Positions 5,721 to 12,699 of a DNA stretch of 12,699 nucleotides are shown here, piece after piece. The notes beneath the pieces were generated by a model. That model worked only from the letters and a program-made list of their open reading frames with translations. It was not told the DNA's origin and made no database searches. Location of the stretch: positions 1 to 12,699 of the forward strand of contig CALRZF020000075.1 of assembly GCA_943372585.1 (NCBI GenBank), written 5' to 3'. The DNA is from RAM1 sp943372585 (lineage in GTDB: Bacteria; Pseudomonadota; Gammaproteobacteria; Burkholderiales; Burkholderiaceae_C). The position numbers and the translations under genes are program-made. Within the stretch, counting starts at the first letter, position 1; every line of letters starts with the position of its first letter.

Positions 5721-6044
5721 ATGGCACTGACACGCAATTTCAAACAGACCATTGTTGCGCGCGTCGAGAGCGACCCTGCATTTTCCAAAGCCCTGCTCGA
5801 CGAAGCCGCTACGCTATTCCTGAGCGGCGAGCCCGAAACCGCGCGCCTCATCCTGCGCGACTTGGTCAATGCCACGATCGGTTTTGAGCAACTGGCGCAA
5901 GTGACCCACAAGCCTACCAAGAGCCTGCATCGCATGTTGTCGCCCAAGGGCAACCCCAGCATGGACAACCTGGCCGCCATCTTTGGCGCCGTGGGTGAGC
6001 AGCTCAACGTGGGTTTCAAGGTCCGCACCGTCAGGGCCGCCTGA
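5721..6044 (+). CDS. Antitoxin with HTH domain, partner of the HigB/RelE-like toxin
   Basis: The protein has 107 residues, with AGGA seven bases upstream of the ATG. The N-terminal half (EAATLFLSGEPETARLILRD, 28-47, within it) resembles the helical region of HI1420-type antidotes. The C-terminal half is an XRE-like helix-turn-helix: GFEQLAQVTHKPTKSLHRML (54-73), then SPKGNPSMDNLAAIFGAVGE (74-93). It should bind the toxin and, through the HTH, the promoter of the pair, so the operon is probably autoregulated. It ends three bases before the convergent araC-family gene. The family call comes from the pairing plus the LS.KGNPS.DNL pattern; the target operator is not evident. Confidence 0.85.
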   Translation: MALTRNFKQTIVARVESDPAFSKALLDEAATLFLSGEPETARLILRDLVNATIGFEQLAQVTHKPTKSLHRMLSPKGNPSMDNLAAIFGAVGEQLNVGFKVRTVRAA

Positions 6045-6047
6045 TCG

Positions 6048-7013
6048 CTACAGGCCCTGCCGCCCCGCCTTCGCCGCAGCCCCCGGCGCCACCCCCACCG
6101 AACGCTTGAACGCGCGGCTGAACGCCGACTCTGACTGATAACCTGTGCGCGCCGCCACGTCGGCAATGGTGCTGCCCTGCGCCAGCCAGGCCTGGGCCAG
6201 CGTCATGCGCCACTGGGTCAGGTACTGCAGCGCGCCCTGGCCCACCAGCGCAGTAAAGCGCTGCGCAAAGGCCGAGCGCGACATGGCCGATGCCTGCGCC
6301 AGTGATTCGACCGTCCAGTCCTGCGCCGGGCTGCGGTGCATCAATGAGATGGCGCGGCCGATGCGACGGTCTTGCAGCGCGCCCAGCCAGCCGGTCTGCG
6401 CGGCCGGGTCGTGCTGCACCCAGTGGCGTATGGCCTGAATCACCACAATGTCGGCCAGCCGGGTGATCACCGCCTCGCCGCCCGGGCGCAGGGTGCGGGC
6501 CTCATCGGCCATGAAGCGCAGCATGGTCTGGCAGCCTTCGTCATGCGGGACTACACCCGCTTCGATGGCGATCACCGGCGGCAGCAGCGCCACCAGCTGG
6601 CGCGCGGCCGGGTGGTCGAACCGCACGGCGCCGCAGACCAGCCGCGTGGGCGCGCCGCCGCCGCCATGGCGCAGCACCTCGTAGCGGTCGCTGACAGCCT
6701 GGCGCGGCAGGCTGAACAGGTCGGGCGCATCGGCGCCCGGCTCGTGCAGCAGGTTGTGCGTGCGGCCCTGCGGCAAGGAAGACACAAGGGCAAAGTCGCC
6801 CGGGTGCAGCCAGCGGCTGCCTGCGCCGTCCAGTTCAAGCCAGCAGCGGCCGCTTGTGACCATGTGGAACATCAGGCAGTCCGCCAGCGCCGGCATGCGC
6901 GCACCCCAGGGCGCGGTCAGCTCTGAATGGCAATAGAAGACGCCGTCCATGCGCAGGTAGTGCAACGCTTCGCCCAGCGGGTCGGCAAAGCTTGAAAGTG
7001 CGTTGGTATCCAT
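6048..7013 (-). CDS. AraC-family transcriptional regulator with cupin-type sensor domain
   Basis: The protein has 321 residues. The N-terminal half is a cupin-like ligand-binding domain (about 15-200; LHPGDFALVSSLPQG at 69-83 is the diagnostic turn of this group). The C-terminal AraC/XylS domain has two helix-turn-helix units: TVESLAQASAMSRSAFAQRF (234-253) and STIADVAARTGYQSESAFSR (281-300), followed by AFKRSVGVAP. The sensor type fits regulators of redox or small aromatic/aldehyde metabolism, but the inducer is unknown. It is transcribed away from the SDR-like gene at 7158, across a 144-bp gap containing inverted repeats. Its most probable target is therefore that gene and perhaps itself. 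The ribosome-binding site is weak (GAG close to the start). Confidence 0.9.
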   Translation of the reverse strand: MDTNALSSFADPLGEALHYLRMDGVFYCHSELTAPWGARMPALADCLMFHMVTSGRCWLELDGAGSRWLHPGDFALVSSLPQGRTHNLLHEPGADAPDLFSLPRQAVSDRYEVLRHGGGGAPTRLVCGAVRFDHPAARQLVALLPPVIAIEAGVVPHDEGCQTMLRFMADEARTLRPGGEAVITRLADIVVIQAIRHWVQHDPAAQTGWLGALQDRRIGRAISLMHRSPAQDWTVESLAQASAMSRSAFAQRFTALVGQGALQYLTQWRMTLAQAWLAQGSTIADVAARTGYQSESAFSRAFKRSVGVAPGAAAKAGRQGL

Positions 7014-7065
7014 GGGCTCGACTGTGCCGCAACCCGCGCCGTGGGTCCAGCCAGTCTGGACGATT

Positions 7066-7104
7066 GGTCATTCAAATCCGACTTTTAGCCATTGTTGAAT
7101 GGCC
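7066..7104. promoter_or_regulatory. Overlapping inverted repeats in the araC/SDR divergent region
   Basis: GGTCATTCAA (7066-7075) pairs with TTGAATGGCC (7095-7104) with one mismatch in ten, including a perfect CATTCAA/TTGAATG core, over a 19-bp spacer. Inside the right arm a second perfect repeat, GCCATT-GTTG-AATGGC (7088-7103), offers an alternative smaller palindrome. Position midway between divergent start codons makes it a candidate operator of the AraC protein. The repeats are seen directly; binding is inferred. Confidence 0.45.
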
Positions 7105-7157
7105 GAAGCACCATGAAACTGCACGCACTGTCTTTTCATCAACCCAAGGAGTGAACC

Positions 7158-7820
7158 ATGAAGAAAGTACTTGTCATTGGCGCCACCGGCGGCTCGGGCA
7201 TGGCCGCCGTGCAAAGCCTGCTGGCACGTGGCTGCGAGGTCACGGCATTTGCCCGCCGCCCTGAGGCATTGGCCCACCTGCAGACCCAGGGCCGGCTCAC
7301 GCTGCTGGCCGGCGACGCCATGAACCCCGCCGACATCGACCGCGCCGTGCCGGGCCACGACGCCGTGGTGGTGACCCTGGGCATCAGCGAAAACCCCGTA
7401 CGGGTGCGCCTGCGCGGCAGCGCCGGCACCGCCATGAACGTGCGCTCCCAAGGCACGCGCCACGTGATTGACGCCATGCGCCGCCACGGTGTGCGCAAAC
7501 TGGTGGCGCAAACCACCTTCGGCGCCGGCGCCACGCGCGGCAAGCTGCCCTTTATCTACAAGCTGATGTTCGGCCTGCTGCTCAAGCCGCAGATTGCCGA
7601 CACCGAGCGGCAGGAAGAAGCCGTGCGCGCCAGCGGGCTGGACTGGGTGCTGGCGCAGCCGGTGAACCTGACGGACGACGACGTGGCCGACGCGCCCATG
7701 GCGTCCGCCGAGGGTGCCTATCGCAGCATGAAGATCGCACGGCGGCAGGTGGGGCAGTTTCTGGCGGATGCGGCGGTGTCGGCGCGGTTCAATCTGGCGT
7801 CGGTGGCGTTGTCGGCTTGA
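7158..7820 (+). CDS. Atypical SDR / NAD(P)H-binding protein
   Basis: The protein has 220 residues. AAGGAG six bases upstream of ATG 7158 fixes the start. The N-terminal Rossmann motif is GATGGSG (8-14). VTAFARRPEAL (28-38) follows, with arginines at the position that favours NADP(H), and GDAMNPADIDRAVPGHDAVV (52-71) is the typical beta-4 region. The YxxxK catalytic pair of classical SDRs is absent, as in the NmrA-like/flavin-reductase-like NAD(P)H-binding family. Members are reductases or redox-sensing dinucleotide-binding proteins in the cytosol. The divergent AraC regulator 144 bp away probably controls it. The next gene downstream begins 67 bp later on the same strand and may be co-transcribed; I see no terminator between them. 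Confidence 0.88.
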   Translation: MKKVLVIGATGGSGMAAVQSLLARGCEVTAFARRPEALAHLQTQGRLTLLAGDAMNPADIDRAVPGHDAVVVTLGISENPVRVRLRGSAGTAMNVRSQGTRHVIDAMRRHGVRKLVAQTTFGAGATRGKLPFIYKLMFGLLLKPQIADTERQEEAVRASGLDWVLAQPVNLTDDDVADAPMASAEGAYRSMKIARRQVGQFLADAAVSARFNLASVALSA

Positions 7821-7887
7821 GCAACCCTTGCTGCCTGAGGCACCAGCACTGTGTAATGCAGCTTTGCCGCCAAAGGAAAACGTACTC

Positions 7888-8361
7888 GTGAACTGCCGAT
7901 CCGACGCATCTGAAAGCCGCAGGAACGCTGTTGGGCTGCTGGCCGGCATGGCCGTGCTGGGCAGCGGCGCCGCGCAAACACCCGCCGCCCAGCGCATCTG
8001 GATGACCGTGGGCTCCAGGCGCTTTGCGCTAACGCTGGCGGACGGCGCAGCGGCCCGCGCACTGGCGGCACGGCTGCCGCTGACGCTGGACATGGACGAC
8101 CTGAACCGCAACGAGAAAAAAGCCACGCTGCCCCAGCCGCTGCCCACAGACACCTACCGCCCCGGCACGATCCGAAGCGGCGACATCCTTTTGTGGGGCG
8201 CGGACACCTTGGTGGTCTTTTACCTGACCTTTGATTCGCCGTATTCGTACACCCGGCTGGGACGGCTGGACGACGCCACCGGCCTGGCGGAGGTGCTCGG
8301 GCCCGGGGACGTCAGGGTCAAGTTCTCCAGGGACCAGGAGTCCACGCTCAACCCCAGGTAG
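7888..8361 (+). CDS. Exported cyclophilin-like fold protein (GTG start)
   Basis: The protein has 157 residues from GTG 7888. AAGGA sits ten bases upstream and the following residues form a signal peptide: SRRNAVGLLAGMAVLGSGAA (10-29), twin arginines, a hydrophobic core and likely cleavage after SGAA. The RR pair makes Tat export possible, though the next position lacks the usual Phe. The mature part has strands and motifs of cyclophilin-like fold proteins: RIWMTVGSRRFALTLADG (36-53), LPLTLDMDDLNRNEK (63-77), RPGTIRSGDILLWGADTLVV (91-110) and SYTRLGRLDDATGL (120-133). This small-domain family is not known to be a prolyl isomerase, and its role is undefined. The last 14 bases overlap, tail to tail, the 3' end of the RTX gene. 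Confidence 0.75.
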   Translation: MNCRSDASESRRNAVGLLAGMAVLGSGAAQTPAAQRIWMTVGSRRFALTLADGAAARALAARLPLTLDMDDLNRNEKKATLPQPLPTDTYRPGTIRSGDILLWGADTLVVFYLTFDSPYSYTRLGRLDDATGLAEVLGPGDVRVKFSRDQESTLNPR

Positions 8362-8656
8362 CCGCAATCAACCCGCCCAGGTTGGTTTCATACGTCCCCA
8401 CCAGGGTCACCTGCCCCTGAGCCGGCGGCGAGTAGGCGCCCATGGCCTGCACCAGCGTCTGCACCTCGTTGTTCAGCAGTTGCTGGCCACTGGCAAGCTC
8501 AAACACCTCCACCTGCCGGTCGGTGCTGAGGTACCAACCCGAGACAGTCACTTTGTCAGTGGTGCCTATCACCGACACCTCCAGGTTGTTACCTGCCTTG
8601 CGGAACCACAGCTGGCTGGCGTCTATGCCTGCCGCGAACTTGAGGACATCCGCAAC
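8348..8656 (-). other. C-terminal module and probable type I secretion signal of the RTX protein
   Basis: Residues 1337-1395 (ADVLKFAAGIDASQLWF, then LEVSVIGTTDKVTVSGWYL) form one more calcium-binding-related module. The last 45 residues are uncharged-to-acidic and end hydrophobic (TYETNLGGLIAATWG). Type I secretion substrates carry an uncleaved signal in their last 50-60 residues, and this end fits that style. Assigned from position and composition, not from a strict motif. Confidence 0.55.
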
Positions 8657-11600
8657 GCCCGTCGTGGCATCGTTTTCCACCAGCGTGTCGGCTGCGTCGC
8701 CGCGCGCAAACAGGTAGGTGTCACCGCCCTTGCCGCCTTCCAGGCGGTCGTTGCCGGTGCCGCCCTCCAGCACATCGGCCGCATCGCCACCGCGTAGCGT
8801 GTCATTGCCCGCCAGGCCGCGCAGGGTGTTGCCTGCGTCGTTGGCGGTCAGCACGTTGTTGAGTGCGTTGCCGGTGGCCGTGACCCCAGCTGTTCCGGTG
8901 AGGGTCAGGTTTTCCAGCTCGGCGCCCAGCACGTAGCCCAATGCAGTCTGCACGGTGTCTGTGCCCTCGCCTGGGGCCTCCTGAATTGAGTCGCCAGCAT
9001 CGTCCACCACATAGACGTCATTGCCCATGCCACCCACCAGCAAGTCAGCACCGACGCCGCCGTCCAGGCGATCATTGCCCTCGCCACCGTACAGCGTATC
9101 GCTGCCTGCGCCCGCGCGCAGGGTGTCGTTGCCCGCCAGGCCCATGAGGATGTTGGCCGCAGCATTGCCGGTCAGCGTGTTGTTGGCCTGGTTGCCCACG
9201 CCGTCCAGCGCATCCGTGCCGGTGAGGGTCAGGTTTTCCAGCTCGGCGGCCAGAACCAGTGACACGCTGGCCTGCACCGTATCTGTGCCTTCACCCGCCA
9301 GTTCAATCACCAGATCGCTGGTGCTGTTGACCACATAGACGTCATTGCCCTCGCCGCCCATCAAGACATCCTGGCCCACGCCGCCGCGCAAGGTGTCGTT
9401 GCCTGCCAGGCCTATCAGCGTACTGCCGGCCGCATTGGCCACCAGCAGGTTGTTCAGCGCATTGCCGGTACCGGTCAGTAGGGCCGTGCCAGTCAGGGTC
9501 AGGCGCTCCACATGGTCAGCCAGGGTATAGCTCACACTCGCCAGCACCGTGTCGGTCCCACCGTCAGCCAGTTCAATCACCAGATCAGCGGCGGAGTCCA
9601 CCACATACACATCGTTGCCCGCGCCGCCGGCCATCTGGTCCGTGCCGGCGTTGCCTTCAAGCCGGTCGTTGCCTTCACCGCCTATGAGCGTGTCGTTACC
9701 GTCGCCGCCGCGCAAGGTGTCGTTTCCGGCCCATCCAACCAGCGTGCTGCCTGCGGCATTTGCAATCAGCAGGTTGTTCAGTTCGTTGCCAGTGCCACTG
9801 AGCCCTGCAAGGCTGCCGGTCAGCGTGAGCCGCTCCACATGACTGGACAGGGTGTAGCTGACCGACGCCAGCACGGTGTCCGTCCCCTCATTCGCAAGCT
9901 CCGTCACGCTGTCGCCAGCATCGTCCACCACATAGACGTCGTTGCCAGCGCCCCCGCGCATGACGTCGGCACCCGCGCCGCCATCCAACCGGTTGCTGCC
10001 GCTGTTGCCCACCAGCACATTCGCCAAGGCATTGCCGGTCGCCGCCAGGTTGCGAGTGCCGAGCAGCGTCAGGGCTTCAACCTGGTCTGGCAAGACATAG
10101 CTGACTGACGCCTGGACGTGGTCATGGCCCTGCCCAGCCAGTTCGATTACCAGATCGCGGGTGTTGTCCACCGCATACAAGTCGTTCCCCGCGCCGCCGG
10201 TCATCGTGTCTGCCCGGCCCAGCCCGTCGATCGTGTCGTTGCCCGCCGTGCCCACCAGGTTGTCGGCAGCGGCGGTGCCGATGATGGTCAGCCCGGCTGC
10301 GTCGGCAACCGTCAGCTTGAAGGTCTGGATGGCAATGGCGCCCCGGCCGTCCATGACCCGTGCCTCCAGCGTCAGTGCTGCGGACTCCCCAGCAGGTGGC
10401 GTACCTACCAATGCGCGCGTGGCAGGATCGAAAGTCAGCCATTCGGGCAATGCCTGACCGCCCGCTTGCGTCACGTGCAAGCTAAGCGTATCGCCTGCAT
10501 CCGGGTCAGAGAACATGTGCAATGGCAGTGTCAGAGACCAGGCTTCGTCCGGCGCAGCCTCCTGATCGGGCAGCGCCTGCGCGGCCACCGGGGCACGGTT
10601 GCCGCCGATCTGCCCGCCGCTGGCCAACACCGAGAGCATGTCGGCAACGTCAAGCGTGGTGCCGTCAGCGAACTGGATCTCTTCCACGCCATGCCGGTTG
10701 TCAAGGGACCAATATGCCAGGCTGATACGGTCGCCGCTACCCGTGTTGTCCAGGTAAAGGTTGTAATCGTCCCGGCTCAGGAGAATGTCCCCGGCGCCGA
10801 CCGTGGCGTCAAAGCGGACCACGTCCACGCCTGGCTCCTGCGCCCATTCAGCGATGGTGTCTGACCCATGGCCTCGCGAGAACAGGTAGGTGTCCTGCCC
10901 TGCATCGCCGTCCAGGTAGTCGTTGCCAAGCCCGCCGGTCAGGGTGTCGTTGCCGCTGCCGGTGTGCAGCTCGTCGTCGCCTGCGCCGCCGTCCAGCGCG
11001 TCTTCGTAGTCCAGATAGCCGATCAACGAATCGGGGCCATCCGTCGCCGTGGCATCCACAATGCGTTGCTGGATGTCGGCCGTGTTCCATACCGTACCGT
11101 CGGCAAACTCCACGCGCTCGACCTTGCTGGCATCGTCCAGCAACCAGCCAGCTACGCCCACGCTGCCCTCTGCGCCGCTGATGGTGAATGAAATGTCGTG
11201 GAACCAGCTACGCGTAATGGTCACGTCACCCGGCGTCACCGTGGCGTCAAACCGCAGCGTGTCGATGTTGCCGGGCGTTTCGTCGTAGTCGTAAATCCAG
11301 TCGTACCCTGTGCCGCGGCCGTACAGGTACAGGTCGTTGCCGGCGACGCCTTCCAGTTCGTCGTCTCCACCCAGCCCATCCAGCGTATCGGCGCCAGGTG
11401 TCCCCAGGATGTAGTCATGATCCGGCGTGCCGGAATAGTCAATGTGGCTCAAAATTGCAGCCTCGTCCCAGACCGTGCCATCAGCAAATTCCACGCGTTC
11501 GATCTTCAGGCTGGGGTCGGTTGACCAGCTGTGCAGCAGCACACTGTCCCCCGTGGCCGTGTTCTGCAACATCAAGCCATTGAAGTCGTGCGCCACACGA

Positions 11601-12699
11601 ATCTGGCTGGGCAGCACGCCCGCCGCGAAGCGGATGGTGTCGATGTTGCCGGGGGTGCTGTCGGCATCAATCACGCTGTCCTGCCCGTCGCCGGGGGCGA
11701 ACAGGTAAACGTCGTTCCCTTCGCCGCCTCGCAAGGTGTCGTTGCCGGCCATGCCAGATAGCGTATCGTTCCCCGCTCCCCCGCGAAGAGAATCATCTAC
11801 TTCGGTCCCGACAACAAGCAAATCTTCTTCGACAGGGTCTGGGTCAGGCGGCTCAATCGCCCTGGCAGCTAGATCTGCAGCCTTCCAAACTGTGCCGTCT
11901 GCAAACTTGACGCGTTCAATCTTGTACTCATCGGACAGGAACCAGTTGGCAACCGTGATCTGATGTTGCGTACCGGCTATTTGCAGGCATAGATCATCCC
12001 CGATTCGCAGGACGGCTACGCCCGAAGGCGATACAGCCTCATCAACCCGGATCGTGTCTGTGTTCCCTTCCGTTGCATCCCGATCCCATACAGTATCTTG
12101 TCCAGTGTTGCGTGAGAGCAGGTACACATCTGTGCGTGTTTCACCCGCCAGATAGTCGCTGTCCGGTGTCCCCGAAATGACTCGAGACAGCATGTTGATA
12201 ACATTTTCAGGATGCCATACGACATCGTCCTTGAACGTTATCGGCCAATCTGATGGTCTTGGTATTTGATAATCAAAGAAGTCCTGCAGCCGCAGACTAC
12301 CCGTACCGTCGTCCAGTTCTATCACGACGTCATAGCCGTCCTGCACAAGAGTCACATGATCGGCGTCAATCGCTTGAGCATCGATTCCAGTGATCATCCC
12401 GCCCAGTACAACCAGGTGGCCCATATTCTCAAGAAGCTGTGCGCTCCGAGGTCCATATCCGGACGGTGCTGCTGGTGCCAGCGCTATCAATTCAGGCATG
12501 GTCAGTGTGGGGCCGCCGCTGAATGTGAACTGCCACACCACACCGTCTGACCCCGGGCCATCGTGGGGCATCATGACGCGCAGCCCCTGGTCCTCTCCCC
12601 ATGTCAACTCAAGTGCAACATGAGCAGCCCCGTTCAGGGGCGAAACCACGACACGCCAAGCCATCGTGACATCTTCAAGCGCCAGCCCTGCGCCGAACT
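8348..12699 (-). CDS. Large RTX-type calcium-binding protein, N-terminus beyond the right edge
   Basis: The frame is open from the right edge to TGA 8350-8348 (about 1,450 residues visible). An ATG at 12664 exists but is not the start: upstream in frame reads FGAGLALEDVT, which is family sequence, and no ribosome-binding site is present. Numbered from that Met, haemolysin-type calcium-binding-related modules lie at about -11 to 60, 95-155, 200-262, 340-402, 466-530 and 613-676 (NIDTIRF...VERVEFADGTVW pattern). An Ig/cadherin-like domain is at 688-788. Five tandem calcium-binding units follow at 794-1310 (GGxGNDxYVVD..DLVIELAGEGTDTV, then VExLTLTGT). A last module and C-terminus at 1337-1438 end in NLGGLIAATWG. 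GGxGxDxU nonapeptides bind calcium and fold after type I secretion. It is a secreted or surface protein, perhaps an adhesin. No catalytic domain is visible, and no secretion genes adjoin it. Confidence 0.88.
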   Translation of the reverse strand, partial: FGAGLALEDVTMAWRVVVSPLNGAAHVALELTWGEDQGLRVMMPHDGPGSDGVVWQFTFSGGPTLTMPELIALAPAAPSGYGPRSAQLLENMGHLVVLGGMITGIDAQAIDADHVTLVQDGYDVVIELDDGTGSLRLQDFFDYQIPRPSDWPITFKDDVVWHPENVINMLSRVISGTPDSDYLAGETRTDVYLLSRNTGQDTVWDRDATEGNTDTIRVDEAVSPSGVAVLRIGDDLCLQIAGTQHQITVANWFLSDEYKIERVKFADGTVWKAADLAARAIEPPDPDPVEEDLLVVGTEVDDSLRGGAGNDTLSGMAGNDTLRGGEGNDVYLFAPGDGQDSVIDADSTPGNIDTIRFAAGVLPSQIRVAHDFNGLMLQNTATGDSVLLHSWSTDPSLKIERVEFADGTVWDEAAILSHIDYSGTPDHDYILGTPGADTLDGLGGDDELEGVAGNDLYLYGRGTGYDWIYDYDETPGNIDTLRFDATVTPGDVTITRSWFHDISFTISGAEGSVGVAGWLLDDASKVERVEFADGTVWNTADIQQRIVDATATDGPDSLIGYLDYEDALDGGAGDDELHTGSGNDTLTGGLGNDYLDGDAGQDTYLFSRGHGSDTIAEWAQEPGVDVVRFDATVGAGDILLSRDDYNLYLDNTGSGDRISLAYWSLDNRHGVEEIQFADGTTLDVADMLSVLASGGQIGGNRAPVAAQALPDQEAAPDEAWSLTLPLHMFSDPDAGDTLSLHVTQAGGQALPEWLTFDPATRALVGTPPAGESAALTLEARVMDGRGAIAIQTFKLTVADAAGLTIIGTAAADNLVGTAGNDTIDGLGRADTMTGGAGNDLYAVDNTRDLVIELAGQGHDHVQASVSYVLPDQVEALTLLGTRNLAATGNALANVLVGNSGSNRLDGGAGADVMRGGAGNDVYVVDDAGDSVTELANEGTDTVLASVSYTLSSHVERLTLTGSLAGLSGTGNELNNLLIANAAGSTLVGWAGNDTLRGGDGNDTLIGGEGNDRLEGNAGTDQMAGGAGNDVYVVDSAADLVIELADGGTDTVLASVSYTLADHVERLTLTGTALLTGTGNALNNLLVANAAGSTLIGLAGNDTLRGGVGQDVLMGGEGNDVYVVNSTSDLVIELAGEGTDTVQASVSLVLAAELENLTLTGTDALDGVGNQANNTLTGNAAANILMGLAGNDTLRAGAGSDTLYGGEGNDRLDGGVGADLLVGGMGNDVYVVDDAGDSIQEAPGEGTDTVQTALGYVLGAELENLTLTGTAGVTATGNALNNVLTANDAGNTLRGLAGNDTLRGGDAADVLEGGTGNDRLEGGKGGDTYLFARGDAADTLVENDATTGVADVLKFAAGIDASQLWFRKAGNNLEVSVIGTTDKVTVSGWYLSTDRQVEVFELASGQQLLNNEVQTLVQAMGAYSPPAQGQVTLVGTYETNLGGLIAATWG
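8735..10285 (-). repeat. Five tandem RTX units (81-109 residues each)
   Basis: The conserved block GGxGNDVYVVD...D.VIELA.EGTDTV.ASVSY.L...VE.LTLTGT begins at residues 823, 904, 1013, 1103 and 1211 (numbering from ATG 12664). The spacings are 81, 109, 90 and 108 residues. Length differences come from the number of GGxGxD nonapeptides between blocks. Some units stay identical over 30 bp at DNA level (8895-8924 with 9219-9248; 8990-9019 with 9911-9940), so duplication or gene conversion is fairly recent. Confidence 0.85.
10301..10603 (-). other. Ig/cadherin-like (dystroglycan-type) domain inside the RTX protein
   Basis: Residues 688-788 begin GNRAPVAAQALPDQEA and contain FSDPDAGDTLSLHV, LPEWLTFDPATRALVGTPP and LTLEARVMDGRGAI. 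This is the classic pattern of the putative Ig / cadherin-like domain found in bacterial surface proteins (calcium-coordinating DPDAGD plus WLTFD...L.GTP). It separates the two kinds of RTX repeat and probably acts as a spacer or adhesion module. Confidence 0.8.
10655..12699 (-). repeat. Six divergent calcium-binding-related modules in the N-terminal visible part
   Basis: Modules of about 60 residues share D.VT / NIDTIRF at their start and a closing IERVEFADGTVW or its relatives. The four nearer the Ig domain are clear (residues 200-262, 340-402, 466-530, 613-676) and alternate with GGxGxD repeats. The two nearest the right edge (about -11 to 60, and DHVTLVQDGYDVVIELDDGT on through ITFKDDVVWHPENV, 103-155) are more divergent and lack RTX nonapeptides between them. 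Confidence 0.65.

Noticed and set aside
7068..8153. Minus-strand open frame of 361 codons spanning the SDR and cyclophilin-like genes
   Set aside because: It runs antisense across two recognisable genes and their intergenic region, and encodes nothing domain-like.
8735..10285. CRISPR-like or noncoding tandem array
   Set aside because: The spaced repeats are coding, keep the frame, vary in length by multiples of three and encode calcium-binding nonapeptides. There are no uniform spacers and no cas genes.
9512..10864. Plus-strand open frames of about 200-250 codons opposite the RTX gene
   Set aside because: They arise from the repeated codon pattern of the RTX units read backwards, and repeat with the same period.
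12662..12664. ATG at the right edge as the real start of the RTX gene
   Set aside because: In-frame sequence upstream (FGAGLALEDVT) is typical of the family and has no stop before the edge. No ribosome-binding site precedes the ATG.
8348..12699. Classical pore-forming RTX toxin (HlyA type)
   Set aside because: No hydrophobic pore-forming region or acylation-site region is visible and no acyltransferase or secretion operon adjoins. The visible part is all repeat and Ig-like modules, so a toxin role cannot be claimed.

Overview
This window is GC-rich (about 65-70% over most of its length), densely coded and carries typical betaproteobacterial genes. The protein families suggest a Burkholderiales bacterium, most likely in or near the Comamonadaceae. 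That assignment rests on protein and codon style only, because there is no rRNA or other phylogenetic marker. No stretch over 300 bases lacks a gene; the longest gaps are 869-1023 (155 bp) and 7014-7157 (144 bp), and both hold repeat structures that look regulatory.

Layout, left to right. (1) The C-terminal end of a medium-chain NADP-dependent oxidoreductase (+, stop at 182). Its first 39 bases are an exact inverted copy of bases 520-558 and probably do not belong there. (2) A membrane-anchored glycine-zipper protein (-, 206-868) behind a repeat-rich upstream region. (3) A cupin protein (-, 1024-1527), divergent from a membrane-anchored diheme cytochrome c (+, 1595-2497). (4) A short 'core' methionine synthase of MetE/MesD type (-, 2507-3529), convergent with the cytochrome. 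(5) A stand-alone response-regulator receiver protein (+, 3578-3961), then a type II NADH dehydrogenase (+, 4011-5339). (6) A toxin-first HigB/RelE-type toxin-antitoxin pair of visibly lower GC (+, 5368-6044). (7) A divergent pair: an AraC-family regulator (-, 6048-7013) and an atypical SDR NAD(P)-binding protein (+, 7158-7820), sharing an intergenic region with inverted repeats. (8) An exported cyclophilin-like protein with a GTG start (+, 7888-8361). (9) A very large RTX-type calcium-binding protein (-, 8348 to the right edge). It is open through the edge, so its N-terminus lies outside the window.

Most of the window is core-metabolism and accessory single genes rather than one pathway. Electron transport is represented twice (diheme cytochrome c and NDH-2), methionine synthesis once, and regulation by the AraC protein, the receiver protein and the antitoxin. 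The RTX protein is the most elaborate object. It has at least seven modules of the haemolysin-type calcium-binding-related kind, an Ig/cadherin-like domain, five tandem calcium-binding units and a C-terminus suited to type I secretion, which points to a secreted or surface protein. No secretion ATPase, membrane-fusion protein or acyltransferase gene is present here.

I did not find a convincing new multi-gene system. The observations most worth following up are the inverted duplication at the left edge, the modular and GC-heterogeneous RTX gene, a MesD-like methionine synthase without its usual partner nearby, and the palindromes in the two larger intergenic regions.
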